A stretch of DNA of 64,000 nucleotides from Negativicutes bacterium (GCA_009929485.1 SAAJ01000005.1:1-64000); one strand, 5' to 3'; counted from the stretch's first letter, positions 19,052-28,083 are shown. Program-made: numbers and translations. Notes: generated by a model not told the origin, from the sequence alone.

Positions 19052-19826
19052 CTATTTAATAGAGCTTTCAGTAGGAAGCACAACGCAAGTGCAAGTGAGC
19101 GCCTATGAAAGCGATCAAAAGCGAGGCAAAGCTAGAGTGCAAAAAATGTACTGTGCTAAACAGCGTGTCCTGTCCAAAGAAGAGTTCGATGAGCTAGGGA
19201 ATTGGAATGTTGAGCTTTTATGGGCGGAAAAAGATGAGGCGATGGAACAATATCAAAACTCATCTGTGCCAAAAGTGAAGCTAGAAGAGGTTGCGGAAAT
19301 TTTTCGAGGAAAAATGGTAAAAGAAAAGAGCATGGAAGGAAACATTGGGCTCATAAACATTTCAAATGTTGTGGGTGTACATCTTGATTATGCAGCCATT
19401 GACTGTTTTCAGGATGAAATACGAAATGTACTAAAATATGAGCTTGCAGAAGGAGATGTTTTAGTTACCAACAGAGGGACGGCTATTCGGGCAGGGGTGT
19501 TTGAAAAGCAGGATAAAGTATGTATTCCATCAGCCAATCTTACAGCTATTAGGCCCAAAGAAGCGCTGAACGGCAAGTATCTTAGTATTTTTATTGAGAG
19601 TCCAGTGGGGCAAACTCTACTAAAGAGCATACAACGTGGAGCGACTATTTTAAACATCAACCATAAGGATTTATGTGAGCTAATGATTTCCTTGCCTAGC
19701 TTAGAGCAGCAAGAGAAAATTGTTGAAGAATACGAAAGAGAAGCGAAGCTGTACCAAAAAATTACAAAGGAAGCGCAGGAGCGGTGGGAAGCAGCGAGAA
19801 TAAAATTATATAAAGATTTGTATTGA
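19035..19826 (+). pseudogene. N-terminally truncated restriction specificity/N6-methylase-associated protein with one target recognition domain
   Basis: The open frame follows a TGA at 19032 and encodes LIELSVGSTTQVQVSAYESD, then a linker. One target-recognition-like domain follows at about residues 80-245 from GTG 19089 (VPKVKLEEVAEIFRGKMV to LEQQEKIVEEYEREAKLYQK). The final helices resemble the conserved spacer of type I HsdS proteins. Full HsdS has two such domains, and methylase-fused S regions have an N-terminal catalytic part, so this is a fragment. The first possible start (GTG 19089) has no ribosome binding site. It may still be expressed by readthrough, but a remnant is more likely. 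Confidence 0.6.
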
Positions 19827-19878
19827 ACAGAACCGAAGTGTTCAAAAATAAAGTATTTTGGAAAGGTGGCGGTTATCT

Positions 19879-20790
19879 ATGGGGCAGGTTTTAAATCAGC
19901 GTGATTTTTATTATGGAGCTTTTATATTTGCTTTATTGAATAAAAAGATGAAGCCAGCCATTGTAGAGTCTAACGATGACTGTTGTCAGGTCTGTGACGT
20001 GTGGACCGATCAGGGTGACTTTAAGTTGGTTATGAAATATAGCGGCCAAAATAGTTCTCCAGAAGGAGATAGATGGCGTAGGCAATTTACCCTTCAAGAG
20101 CAGGATTTAGAAGAACTGGAGACTGGTTTGGCCCAAGGGAGAAATGTTAAGCTAGCTTTGATTTGCGCAAAAAGCCAGCTTAATGACAGCGAAATCGCAA
20201 TTTTGAATAACAGTGCTATTCGAAATTTGTTGGCGATGGGGAAAAATACTTTCTTAATTAAATTCGGGAAAAACGCCAAAAAAATTGCCATAATAAAGGA
20301 TCGGACAACGGAATTTACGATAACGCGCAATTGGCAGGATGCTTTATTTGAACCAGATCATGAAGAGAAAGTGGTAACAAAAAGACCAAACGAGGAAGTT
20401 CTAAGTGAGCACGAGCTCATGGAACTTGAAAGCGTTACAAACAGCAAACCTGTAAAGTTAATTATTGATTCGCGCTGCTATGTTGTGAATAGCTGGAGAG
20501 ATGCATTTATTAGCTTATGTCGCAGTCTGTGGAAGTGTGATGCAGCTATATTTAGAGAGTTTGCATCAGCCAGCGACTTCCAAAGCAAAAAACGCCGGGT
20601 TGTCCAGTGTGGAGATGCGGGCATGAAAAGAGCAGAACGCATCGGTGGAAACGTATATGTGGAAACCAACTATAGTGCCCAAGAATTTTTGAAATACAGC
20701 AAGCTGATGATAGAAAAATACCAAGATAAATATCAACTTGAAGCGAAAATAGACATTATTTTAGCTGAGGGAATAAGGGATGCTCTGTAA
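19879..20790 (+). CDS. hypothetical protein associated with restriction genes
   Basis: About 303 residues, not confidently assigned. The N-terminal part (NQRDFYYGAFIFALLNKKMK, VWTDQGDFKLVMKYS) resembles a family I recall near restriction or methylase genes, with no known activity. The middle is a mixed alpha/beta region and a second domain begins at about 190 (VKLIIDSRCYVVNSWRDAFI). There are no membrane segments or obvious catalytic motif. ATG 19879 is chosen for AAAGGTGG at 19862-19869. It lies 52 bases after the truncated specificity-like gene and before the hsdM promoter, so it may be the surviving partner of an older restriction locus. Confidence 0.6.
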   Translation: MGQVLNQRDFYYGAFIFALLNKKMKPAIVESNDDCCQVCDVWTDQGDFKLVMKYSGQNSSPEGDRWRRQFTLQEQDLEELETGLAQGRNVKLALICAKSQLNDSEIAILNNSAIRNLLAMGKNTFLIKFGKNAKKIAIIKDRTTEFTITRNWQDALFEPDHEEKVVTKRPNEEVLSEHELMELESVTNSKPVKLIIDSRCYVVNSWRDAFISLCRSLWKCDAAIFREFASASDFQSKKRRVVQCGDAGMKRAERIGGNVYVETNYSAQEFLKYSKLMIEKYQDKYQLEAKIDIILAEGIRDAL

Positions 20791-20868
20791 ATCAACTTCA
20801 AGGTGAACCTTTAATTAAAGACTCTAGAATTTTTTGTATTACAAGTTTGCTTGTTTTTCTGAGGAATT

Positions 20869-20898
20869 TTGGACACCTGAATCGCACTGGTATATACT
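20869..20898 (+). promoter_or_regulatory. promoter for hsdMSR
   Basis: TTGGAC (20869-20874), 18 bases, TATACT (20893-20898). The leader to hsdM would be about 50 bases. Confidence 0.5.
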
Positions 20899-20953
20899 AA
20901 ATAATGTGTAAGTACATTGTTGGAATACTCGGGATTGGAAAGGATTTGGCTTG

Positions 20954-22426
20954 ATGTTGACAGGAGAAGTTCGCAATAAGGTTGATAAAATATGGACTGA
21001 TATTTGGGCGGGCGGGATTAGCAATCCCTTAACCGTCATTGAACAGCTTACGTATTTGATGTTTATCCGCTCTCTTGACGAGAAGGAACTGGAGACAGAA
21101 CGCTTTGCTGCGGTCAGCGGCGAAGAATTGCCCAAATTATTCCCGCAGGGTGCAGAGGGCCAGGCCATGCGTTGGAGCCAGTTTAAGCATCTGGACGCTC
21201 GCGACATTTTCGAGCTTGTTCGGGACAAGGTGTTTCCGTTCATTAAGAATATGCACGGGGAAAAGGAGTCCGCTTTTTCGCGGTATATGGAAGACGCGAT
21301 CTTCCTGATTCCTACGCCCCAGGTACTGCAAAAGGTGATTACCGGTCTGGATGATTTATATGAGCATGACATAAAAGATCTCGATATGAAGGGCGATTTG
21401 TACGAATATATGCTGGGCAAGCTGGCAACAGCCGGCCAGAACGGTCAGTTTCGGACGCCGAAGCATATTCGCGACCTGATGGTCCGGCTGGTAAAGCCGC
21501 TGCCTTCCGAGAAAATTGCCGATCCGGCCTGCGGCACAGCGGGTTTTCTGGTGTCTGCGGCGGAATACATCAGAAGCAGCTACGAGGCGACGATGACCAG
21601 CGAGCAGTGGGAGCATTTTGCGGGGGACATGTTTAGCGGCTATGACACAGACCGGACGATGCTGCGCATTTCCGCCATGAATTTGATGCTCCATTCGATT
21701 ATTAATCCCCGGATTGACTATGTGGACAGCGTTTCCAAGAACAATCCGGCTGCTTCGCAATTTGATGTGATCCTCGCGAATCTGCCCTTCACCGGTACGG
21801 TAGATGCAGAAAGCATCCATGATAATTTGAAGGCTGTGTGCGACACCAAGAAGACGGAACTGCTCTTTGTGGCGCTCTTCCTGCGCCTGCTCAAAAAAGG
21901 CGGGCGCTGCGCCTGCATTGTGCCGGACGGCGTTCTGTTTGGCTCGACCAAAGCGCATAAGGCCTTGCGCAAGGAACTCGTGGAAAAGCATCAGTTGCGG
22001 GCGGTTATTTCCATGCCCTCCGGCGTGTTTAAGCCCTATGCCGGAGTATCGACGGCGATACTGGTGTTCACCAAAACCGGCGCAGGCGGCACAGATAAGG
22101 TCTGGTTTTACGATATGCAGTCGGACGGCTTCTCCCTGGACGACAAGCGTACCGATCTCGGTAATGCAGGCGATATTCCCGATATTATTGCCCGCTTTCA
22201 TAATCCTGCCGGCGAAGCGGACCGCAAGGCGACGGAGCAGAGCTTCCTTGTGGCTAAGGCGGCGATTGCAGAGAATGAGTATGACTTATCGCTCAACCGC
22301 TACAAGGAAACAGTATACGAGAAGATCGAGTACGACGCGCCGGAAGTGATCATGACCCGCCTGGACGGACTCAGCAGCGAGATAAGCTCCAAAATGAAAG
22401 AATTGCGAGGGCTTATCGGTGAGTAA
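20954..22426 (+). CDS. hsdM: type I restriction-modification system methyltransferase subunit
   Basis: A 490-residue N6-adenine methyltransferase. The N-terminal HsdM_N helical domain (VRNKVDKIWTDIWAGGISNP, LTYLMFIRSLDEKE) precedes the SAM-binding motif DPACGTAGFLVSA. The catalytic motif appears as ANLPFTG, a variant of the usual NPPF/NPPY. With HsdS it methylates one strand-specific adenine in a bipartite site and protects the host. The ATG at 20954 is preferred to the TTG at 20951. The gene overlaps hsdS by 8 bases, giving translational coupling in the order M-S-R. Confidence 0.95.
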   Translation: MLTGEVRNKVDKIWTDIWAGGISNPLTVIEQLTYLMFIRSLDEKELETERFAAVSGEELPKLFPQGAEGQAMRWSQFKHLDARDIFELVRDKVFPFIKNMHGEKESAFSRYMEDAIFLIPTPQVLQKVITGLDDLYEHDIKDLDMKGDLYEYMLGKLATAGQNGQFRTPKHIRDLMVRLVKPLPSEKIADPACGTAGFLVSAAEYIRSSYEATMTSEQWEHFAGDMFSGYDTDRTMLRISAMNLMLHSIINPRIDYVDSVSKNNPAASQFDVILANLPFTGTVDAESIHDNLKAVCDTKKTELLFVALFLRLLKKGGRCACIVPDGVLFGSTKAHKALRKELVEKHQLRAVISMPSGVFKPYAGVSTAILVFTKTGAGGTDKVWFYDMQSDGFSLDDKRTDLGNAGDIPDIIARFHNPAGEADRKATEQSFLVAKAAIAENEYDLSLNRYKETVYEKIEYDAPEVIMTRLDGLSSEISSKMKELRGLIGE

Positions 22427-23582
22427 GTGGGAAAAAGTTAAACTTAGAGATGTTTGTGAGATAAATATTGGAAAAACTCCATCGAGAGATAATGTTCTTT
22501 TTTGGAATAATGGCATTTATAAATGGCTGTCCATCTCGGACATGCAAGATAAGTATTTGATTGATAGCAAAGAGAAAATCTCGATGGAAGCAGTCGGGAA
22601 ATGTAACATGAAACTAATCCCTATCAATACTGTAGTGATGAGTTTTAAACTATCGGTTGGGAAAGTCGGTATTTTGTCTGAACCAATGTACTCGAATGAG
22701 GCAATTGCAAATTTTCCTATTTTAAATTGTGAAAAGTTACATGCCAATTTTCTTTATTATGCCTTACAATCATTAAAATTTGAGAATATGGATAGAGCTG
22801 CTAAGGGATTGACCCTTAACAAGGCAAAGTTGAACCAATTAAAAATCCCCCTCCCGCCGCTGGAAGTCCAGCAAAAAATAGCCCAAACCCTTGATTCGGC
22901 AGCGGCATTGATAGCCCTGCGCAAACAGCAGTTGGCGGAATTGGATAATCTGATCAAGGCCGCGTTTTATGAGCTGTTTGGCGATCCGGTGACGAATGAA
23001 AAAGGGTGGGATATAGAACGGCTAGGGGACAAACTGAGTATAGTTAGTGGGTTTGCGTTTAAAAGTAGCGGTTTTCAAAAATCAGGTGTACCTGTAATAA
23101 AAATAGGGAATATTAATCTAGGCACATTTACCGATAAGGAAATGTGCTTTTGGAAATATGATAAAAAGCTAGAAAGGGTTTTGTTGCATCCAAGGGATAT
23201 AGTAATATCGTTAACTGGAACTGTTGGGAAAAATGACTATGCAAATGTTTGCATATTGCCTGAAAAATATCCAAGATATTATTTAAATCAACGGAATGCT
23301 AAACTTGATTTATCAGCTGAATTGGAGTGCTTGTATTTATTGTATTTGCTCAAGGACCAGAAGATAAAGAATCAATTGACGGGGTTAAGTAGGGGGATAC
23401 GGCAAGCAAACATCTCGAATTCAGATATATCAAATCTTTTGGTTCCACTTCCACCTCTCGACCTTCAAAACCAATTCGCCGAAATTGTCACCAAAATCGA
23501 GGAACAGAAAGCCTTGGTCCAAACGGCCATTGATGAAAGCCAATATTTATTTGATAGCTTGATGAACGAGTATTTCAATTGA
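22419..23582 (+). CDS. hsdS: type I restriction-modification system specificity subunit
   Basis: A 387-residue HsdS with two target recognition domains. TRD1 spans about 5-145 (KVKLRDVCEINIGKTPSRDN) and TRD2 about 205-350 (IERLGDKLSIVSGFAFKSSG). Each ends in a conserved helix (PLPPLEVQQKIAQTLDSAAA; PLPPLDLQNQFAEIVTKIEE). TRDs read the two halves of the DNA site and the helices act as a ruler between them. The TRD portions are visibly AT-rich compared with the flanking conserved parts and hsdM/hsdR, as expected from horizontal domain exchange. The GTG start overlaps the end of hsdM. The actual recognition sequence cannot be predicted here. Confidence 0.93.
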   Translation: MSKWEKVKLRDVCEINIGKTPSRDNVLFWNNGIYKWLSISDMQDKYLIDSKEKISMEAVGKCNMKLIPINTVVMSFKLSVGKVGILSEPMYSNEAIANFPILNCEKLHANFLYYALQSLKFENMDRAAKGLTLNKAKLNQLKIPLPPLEVQQKIAQTLDSAAALIALRKQQLAELDNLIKAAFYELFGDPVTNEKGWDIERLGDKLSIVSGFAFKSSGFQKSGVPVIKIGNINLGTFTDKEMCFWKYDKKLERVLLHPRDIVISLTGTVGKNDYANVCILPEKYPRYYLNQRNAKLDLSAELECLYLLYLLKDQKIKNQLTGLSRGIRQANISNSDISNLLVPLPPLDLQNQFAEIVTKIEEQKALVQTAIDESQYLFDSLMNEYFN

Positions 23583-23598
23583 TATGAGGTGATCAACT

Positions 23599-26500
23599 AT
23601 GCCTGCAAATTTTGACTTTTTACAGGGACAAGCTGAGTACCAATTGTTTGCGTCTGCCGCCAGGGAAGCGGAGCAGGTGCTGGCTACGTCGCCGGCGATG
23701 GCGGCAATGGGGGCCCGAAAAGCGCTGGAATTAGCCGTGAAATGGGTGTATTCCGCCGACAACACCATCACTATGCCCTATAAGGATAATTTGCAGGCGT
23801 TGATCCACGAGCCGACTTTCCGCTTTGCCCTGGATCATAACACCTGGGGCAAGCTGCCGTACATAATCAAGCTGGGGAATCTGGCGGTACATACGGAAAA
23901 GACGATACATTACGGGGACGCCTTACTGTCCCTGACAGGGCTTTTCGAGTTTATTCAATGGCTTGACTATTGTTATGGGCAAAACTACGCAGAGCGGCGT
24001 TTTGAGGAAACCCGTATTCCCCAAGGCAAGTTGGTTATAGACGACAGCCTGGTGCAGCAAAAAGAGTCGGAAATTGAACGGCTCTTGGCGCAGATTGCCG
24101 AGATGAGCAATGCCCTGACAGAGCAGAAGGACCAGCACAAGGAAGAAAGAATTTTTACGGCCCAAGACATTTCCGAGTTTCAGACGCGCAAGCGCTATAT
24201 TGACGTGGATTTAAAGCTGCTGGGCTGGGTCTTTGGCGAGGATGTCAAAGAAGAAGTGGAGTTGCCTGGCATGCCCAATAATGCCGGAGTGGGCTATGCG
24301 GATTATGTGCTGTACGGTCAGGACGGTCTGCCCTTGGCCGTGGTGGAGGCGAAAAGGACCTCCAAAGACCCGAAGGTCGGCACCCAGCAAGCCAAGCTGT
24401 ACGCAGACTGTTTGGAAAAAATGACCGGCAGGCGTCCGATCCTGTTTATGACCAACGGCTTTGACACCTATGTGTGGGACGATCTGGCTGCGCCGCAGCG
24501 CAGGGCCAGCGGAATTTTTGCCAAGGCGGATCTGGAGAAGCTGCTGAGCCGCCGGACCCAGCAAAAAGAGCTGGAAACTGTGGTGATTCAAGACGGTATT
24601 ACCGACCGCTACTATCAAAAAGAAGCCATTCGTGCTGTCTGCGGCAATATTAAGGACGGACACCGCAAGTCGCTGCTGGTCATGGCGACAGGCACCGGCA
24701 AAACCAGAACCGCCTCCAGTCTTACCGACGTGCTGTCTCGCGGCGGCTATATTACCAATGCCCTTTTTCTGGCGGACCGGACGGCGCTGGTTAAGCAGGC
24801 GAGAGACGACTTTAAAACGCATCTGCCGGATATGTCCCTTTGCAATCTCTTGAACGGCACTGAGGACAAGAACGCCCGCATCGTATTTTCCACGTACCCG
24901 ACGATCTTAAATTCCATCGACACCGTCAAAACGGAGGAGGGCGGCAAGCTTTTTACGCCGGCTCATTTTGATCTGATTATTGTGGATGAAGCGCATCGCA
25001 GCATATTTAAAAAGTACAGGGCTATTTTTGAATACTTTGATGCCTATCTGGTAGGCTTGACGGCAACGCCCAAAACCGAGGTGGACCGAAACACCTATGA
25101 ATTTTTCGAGATGCAAAGCGGCGTGCCTACGTATGCCTATGAGTACGAAACAGCAGTAAACGAGGATAAGGTGCTTGTGCCTTATCATAATATTGAGGTG
25201 CGCACCAAGTTTCTGGAACAGGGCATTACCTATGATGAGCTTTCGGCTGAGGACAAAGCCCGCTACGAGGACGATTTTACGGACGAAGACGGCAATATGC
25301 CGGACTTTATTCCGTCGCCGGCTCTGAATGAATTTATTTTCAACCAGGATACGGTGGACTATGTGCTGCAGCACTTGCTGGAAAAAGGGCTCAAAGTTGA
25401 TGGCGGCGACAAGCTTGGGAAAACCATCATTTTTGCCGCCAACCATAAACATGCGGTCTTTATTGAAGACCGCTTCAACAAACTATATCCGCACTATAAC
25501 GGGCATTTTGCCCAGGTGATTGATAATCAAATGCCGTACGCCCAAGAACGGATTACGGCTTTTAAGGCAGCGGCAAAATACCCGCAGATTGCTGTTTCTG
25601 TGGATATGCTGGATACGGGTATTGACGTGCCGGAAATTGTGAATCTGGTGTTCTTCAAGAAGGTGCGTTCCAGGACGAAGTTTTGGCAGATGATCGGCCG
25701 GGGCACCCGGCTTTGCAAAGATTTGTTCGGGGCCGGTCAGGATAAGACGTGTTTTTACATTTTTGATTATCTGGGAAATTTTGAATTCTTCCGTCAGAAT
25801 CCCCAGGGGATTGACGGGACTGACGCTGAAAGCCTTACGGAAGGAATCTTTCGCAAGAAAGTCAGGCTGATGGCCCTTTTGCAGCAGAGCGCCTTTCATG
25901 CGGACCCGTACCAAAACTGGCGCAGGGACTTGGTCAGCGAGACGCTTTGGCAGATCCAGGCCCTGAACACAGAGCTGACAGCGGTGAAGCTGCAAAGAGC
26001 GCATGTGGAAAAATATAAAAAAGAGCAGGCTTTCGCCTTTTTGTCTGACGGCGACAAGCACAATTTGAACGAGCATCTTGCGCCGCTGGTTTTTATGGAG
26101 GAAGAGGACCTGTATGCGAAAGTCTTCGATAATTTGATGTATGGCCTGATGCTAGCGCAAGTGGAAGGGCTGCCGCAGTTTGGCAGAGGCAAGAAAAAAC
26201 TGACCGCCATCAGTGTCAGACTGACGGAGCGTATCAATATTCCCCAGGTGCAAGAGAAGATCGAACTGATTAAAACCATCCCCACCGACGAGTTCTGGCG
26301 GCAGCCGGATTTGCTGATATTTGAGCGGGTTCGCGTGGCGCTGCGCGATTTGCTCAAGTTTATCATGGACGGCGAGGGCCAGAGCCCGATTTACACCAAC
26401 CTCAGGGACGACATTCTGGTGGTAAAAGAAGGCGAGCCTTTGTACCAGGCCGAAGACTTTGCCGATTACAAGCTGAAGGTAAACCGGTATATCGAAACGC

Positions 26501-26925
26501 ACAAGGATAGCACGGCTATTTTTAAGCTGCGCAATAATATTCCCCTGACCGCCATGGATTACCAGCAGCTGGAGCATATCTTGACCGGGGAACTTGGCAC
26601 GAAAAAGGACTATGAGCAGACCTTTGGCGAGACGCCCTTCGGGCTGTTGGTGCGGAAAATCGGCAAGCTTGAGCACGAAGCGGCCATGGCGTTGTTTTCC
26701 GAGTTTATTAACGATCAATCCCTGATGCAGCAGCAGATTGTGTTTGTAAGGAGAATCATTGACTATATTGAGCAGAATGGGTATCTGGAGAGCGTGACGG
26801 AACTAATGAGGCCTCCTTTTGACAAACCCGTAAGCTTTGTAAATCTTTTCGATCCGGCCAGACAGCAGCGAATCATAAAACTGGTGACAGAAGTGAAGGA
26901 CAATGCTACACGCGTTGTGGGGTAG
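23599..26925 (+). CDS. hsdR: type I restriction endonuclease subunit with N-terminal DUF4145-like domain
   Basis: A 1108-residue HsdR motor/nuclease. Residues about 1-150 form a DUF4145-like helical domain (AAREAEQVLATSPAMAAMGA). The nuclease domain follows with a PD-(D/E)xK core (GYADYV, then LAVVEAKRTS, around residues 231-253). Superfamily 2 helicase motifs come next: Walker A ATGTGKTR near 364 and DEAH near 462, then TATPK and DTGIDVPEIVN, with IGRGTRLCKD as motif VI. The C-terminal helical part binds the methylase core. The ATG follows a GAGGTGATC site. It looks intact, so the whole system is probably active. Confidence 0.95.
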   Translation: MPANFDFLQGQAEYQLFASAAREAEQVLATSPAMAAMGARKALELAVKWVYSADNTITMPYKDNLQALIHEPTFRFALDHNTWGKLPYIIKLGNLAVHTEKTIHYGDALLSLTGLFEFIQWLDYCYGQNYAERRFEETRIPQGKLVIDDSLVQQKESEIERLLAQIAEMSNALTEQKDQHKEERIFTAQDISEFQTRKRYIDVDLKLLGWVFGEDVKEEVELPGMPNNAGVGYADYVLYGQDGLPLAVVEAKRTSKDPKVGTQQAKLYADCLEKMTGRRPILFMTNGFDTYVWDDLAAPQRRASGIFAKADLEKLLSRRTQQKELETVVIQDGITDRYYQKEAIRAVCGNIKDGHRKSLLVMATGTGKTRTASSLTDVLSRGGYITNALFLADRTALVKQARDDFKTHLPDMSLCNLLNGTEDKNARIVFSTYPTILNSIDTVKTEEGGKLFTPAHFDLIIVDEAHRSIFKKYRAIFEYFDAYLVGLTATPKTEVDRNTYEFFEMQSGVPTYAYEYETAVNEDKVLVPYHNIEVRTKFLEQGITYDELSAEDKARYEDDFTDEDGNMPDFIPSPALNEFIFNQDTVDYVLQHLLEKGLKVDGGDKLGKTIIFAANHKHAVFIEDRFNKLYPHYNGHFAQVIDNQMPYAQERITAFKAAAKYPQIAVSVDMLDTGIDVPEIVNLVFFKKVRSRTKFWQMIGRGTRLCKDLFGAGQDKTCFYIFDYLGNFEFFRQNPQGIDGTDAESLTEGIFRKKVRLMALLQQSAFHADPYQNWRRDLVSETLWQIQALNTELTAVKLQRAHVEKYKKEQAFAFLSDGDKHNLNEHLAPLVFMEEEDLYAKVFDNLMYGLMLAQVEGLPQFGRGKKKLTAISVRLTERINIPQVQEKIELIKTIPTDEFWRQPDLLIFERVRVALRDLLKFIMDGEGQSPIYTNLRDDILVVKEGEPLYQAEDFADYKLKVNRYIETHKDSTAIFKLRNNIPLTAMDYQQLEHILTGELGTKKDYEQTFGETPFGLLVRKIGKLEHEAAMALFSEFINDQSLMQQQIVFVRRIIDYIEQNGYLESVTELMRPPFDKPVSFVNLFDPARQQRIIKLVTEVKDNATRVVG

Positions 26926-27025
26926 AGGGTTTTCTCAGAGTGACGATTTTTCCTGAACCAGCAGTACGCAGTGAAGTGAATTCCAACATGATATGCTGCG
27001 GGAAACAGGCTCTGGGAAATAGAAT

Positions 27026-27058
27026 AAGCCTCTTTCGGATTGTTGCCGAAAGAGGCTT
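27026..27058. terminator. bidirectional terminator between hsdR and hicB
   Basis: AAGCCTCTTTCGG (27026-27038) pairs perfectly with CCGAAAGAGGCTT (27046-27058), loop ATTGTTG. It separates the convergent hsdR and hicB genes. Between hsdR and the hairpin nothing else is seen. Confidence 0.8.
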
Positions 27059-27061
27059 TGC

Positions 27062-27511
27062 TTATGCCTTGAGAGTTTGCTTGCGCTTGGTAATTAGCTT
27101 TCTTTTTTGGGATTCTCGAATTCCCAGCTTGATTTTTAAAGCAGATTGAAGGACTTGTGAAAAGTTGATTTTGCGTTCTTCGGCCAAATCGTTTAACCAT
27201 TTAGGCACGGTAAGAGTTTTCTTTATGGCTCGATTTTCCATTTCATCACGAAAAGGGGGCATGAAAATCTCAACCATAACAATACGCTCGTTATTTTCAA
27301 GTGCAATGCTCAAAAGCTCGGAAGGAGCAGGAATATCGTCACCATCTTGCTCGATTCCATATAAATGGAGGCTTAAGGCATCTTTCGCCATATAAAGAGC
27401 ATCTTCGGTAGTTGCACCGCAAGTAAGGCAACCAGGAAGATCGGGGAATTCTACGGAGATGCCGTCGGAAGCATAATGGAAAACAGCGGGATAAATGTAA
27501 TGATCTTTCAT
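27062..27511 (-). CDS. hicB: HicB family antitoxin
   Basis: A 149-residue antitoxin. The N-terminal HicB fold (YPAVFHYASDGISVEFPDLP, GCLTCGATTEDALYMAKDAL) is a degenerate RNase H-like domain that blocks HicA. The C-terminal ribbon-helix-helix-like part (KKTLTVPKWLNDLAEERKIN, FSQVLQSALK) would bind the operator. The Lys/Arg-rich tail is longer than usual. It lies 22 bases downstream of hicA, the usual toxin-first order. The ribosome site is AAGGAGCC. The pair probably stabilises the adjoining island genes. Confidence 0.92.
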   Translation of the reverse strand: MKDHYIYPAVFHYASDGISVEFPDLPGCLTCGATTEDALYMAKDALSLHLYGIEQDGDDIPAPSELLSIALENNERIVMVEIFMPPFRDEMENRAIKKTLTVPKWLNDLAEERKINFSQVLQSALKIKLGIRESQKRKLITKRKQTLKA

Positions 27512-27533
27512 GGCTTGGCTCCTTTCTTAAAAA

Positions 27534-27728
27534 TCATATTTCAATTCCGGCTTGCTTCAATATAGAAATTTGCGTTTTTACAGGATATGATTTTTTCGGA
27601 TGAGGGACGGTAACCTTGTTTGGCTTTGTAGGATGCTTAAACTGATAATGATCGCCAGTTACATTTACTTCGTACCATCCATCTTCTTTGAGAAGCTTAA
27701 TAATTTCTCGGGATGAGTAACTTTTCAT
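27534..27728 (-). CDS. hicA: HicA family mRNA interferase toxin
   Basis: A 64-residue HicA toxin with a dsRNA-binding-like fold. Typical features are SSREIIKLLKEDGWYEVNVT, then GDHYQFKHPTKPNKVTVPHP with the catalytic His in GDHYQF, and LKQAGIEI at the end. It cleaves mRNA in a ribosome-independent way when free of HicB. The start has an AGAGGAGAG site. Its promoter region carries tandem 13-base repeats that probably are the HicB operator. Confidence 0.92.
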   Translation of the reverse strand: MKSYSSREIIKLLKEDGWYEVNVTGDHYQFKHPTKPNKVTVPHPKKSYPVKTQISILKQAGIEI

Positions 27729-27750
27729 TGCGTCTCTCCTCTCTTTTGTT

Positions 27751-27780
27751 ATTATAACACGTGTTTATAATACGTGTACA
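27751..27780 (-). promoter_or_regulatory. hicAB promoter with tandem 13-base operator repeats
   Basis: On the plus strand, TTATAACACGTGT (27752-27764) and TTATAATACGTGT (27765-27777) are directly adjacent copies with one difference. Read on the minus strand, TATAAT (27751-27756) forms the -10 of hicA inside the first copy. TGTACA (27775-27780) could serve as -35 with an 18-base spacer. Each repeat carries ACGTGT, and the first has the palindrome ACACGTGT. Placement over the promoter fits autorepression by HicB. Confidence 0.6.
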
Positions 27781-28083
27781 GAAAAGGAGATTGAAAGTTA
27801 GTGAGCAACAAAAGGGACAGTAGAGACAGTGTTTTGTCATAGCCTAGCAGGTATTAGGGCTATCTAGATTCGTTGTTTTGTTGTTGTAATCGAAAAGACT
27901 TGTTAGAACTTGACATTTCAATCATATATTATAATCATGACCTGCAGGCTTGAAGATATACTTCAAGCCCCTGCAGAGGATCATAGTAACATAGAAAACC
28001 TGGGTATAAGGAAGCTGAAGAGCTGGCAAACTGCTGGCTCTTTTTCTTATGCCTAAATTTCAAAATGAAAGGATGAAGAAATC
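27781..28083 (+). other. structured non-coding stretch upstream of the DUF932/nuclease gene
   Basis: No gene is seen. TTGACA (27910-27915) and TATAAT (27930-27935) are individually perfect but only 14 bases apart, so the promoter is doubtful. A strong hairpin follows: CCTGCAGGCTTGAAG (27941-27955), ATATA, CTTCAAGCCCCTGCAG (27961-27976). A second hairpin AAGAGC/GCTCTT (28018-28023 with 28037-28042) has an inner GCA/TGC stem and the tail TTTTTC, like an intrinsic terminator. It lies 38 bases before the next start codon. This could be a leader attenuator or a small RNA of the former mobile element. Confidence 0.45.

Noticed and set aside
27910-27935. TTGACA and TATAAT as a normal promoter
   Set aside because: Each hexamer is perfect but the spacer is 14 bases, outside the usual 16-18. 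Mentioned only inside the leader entry.
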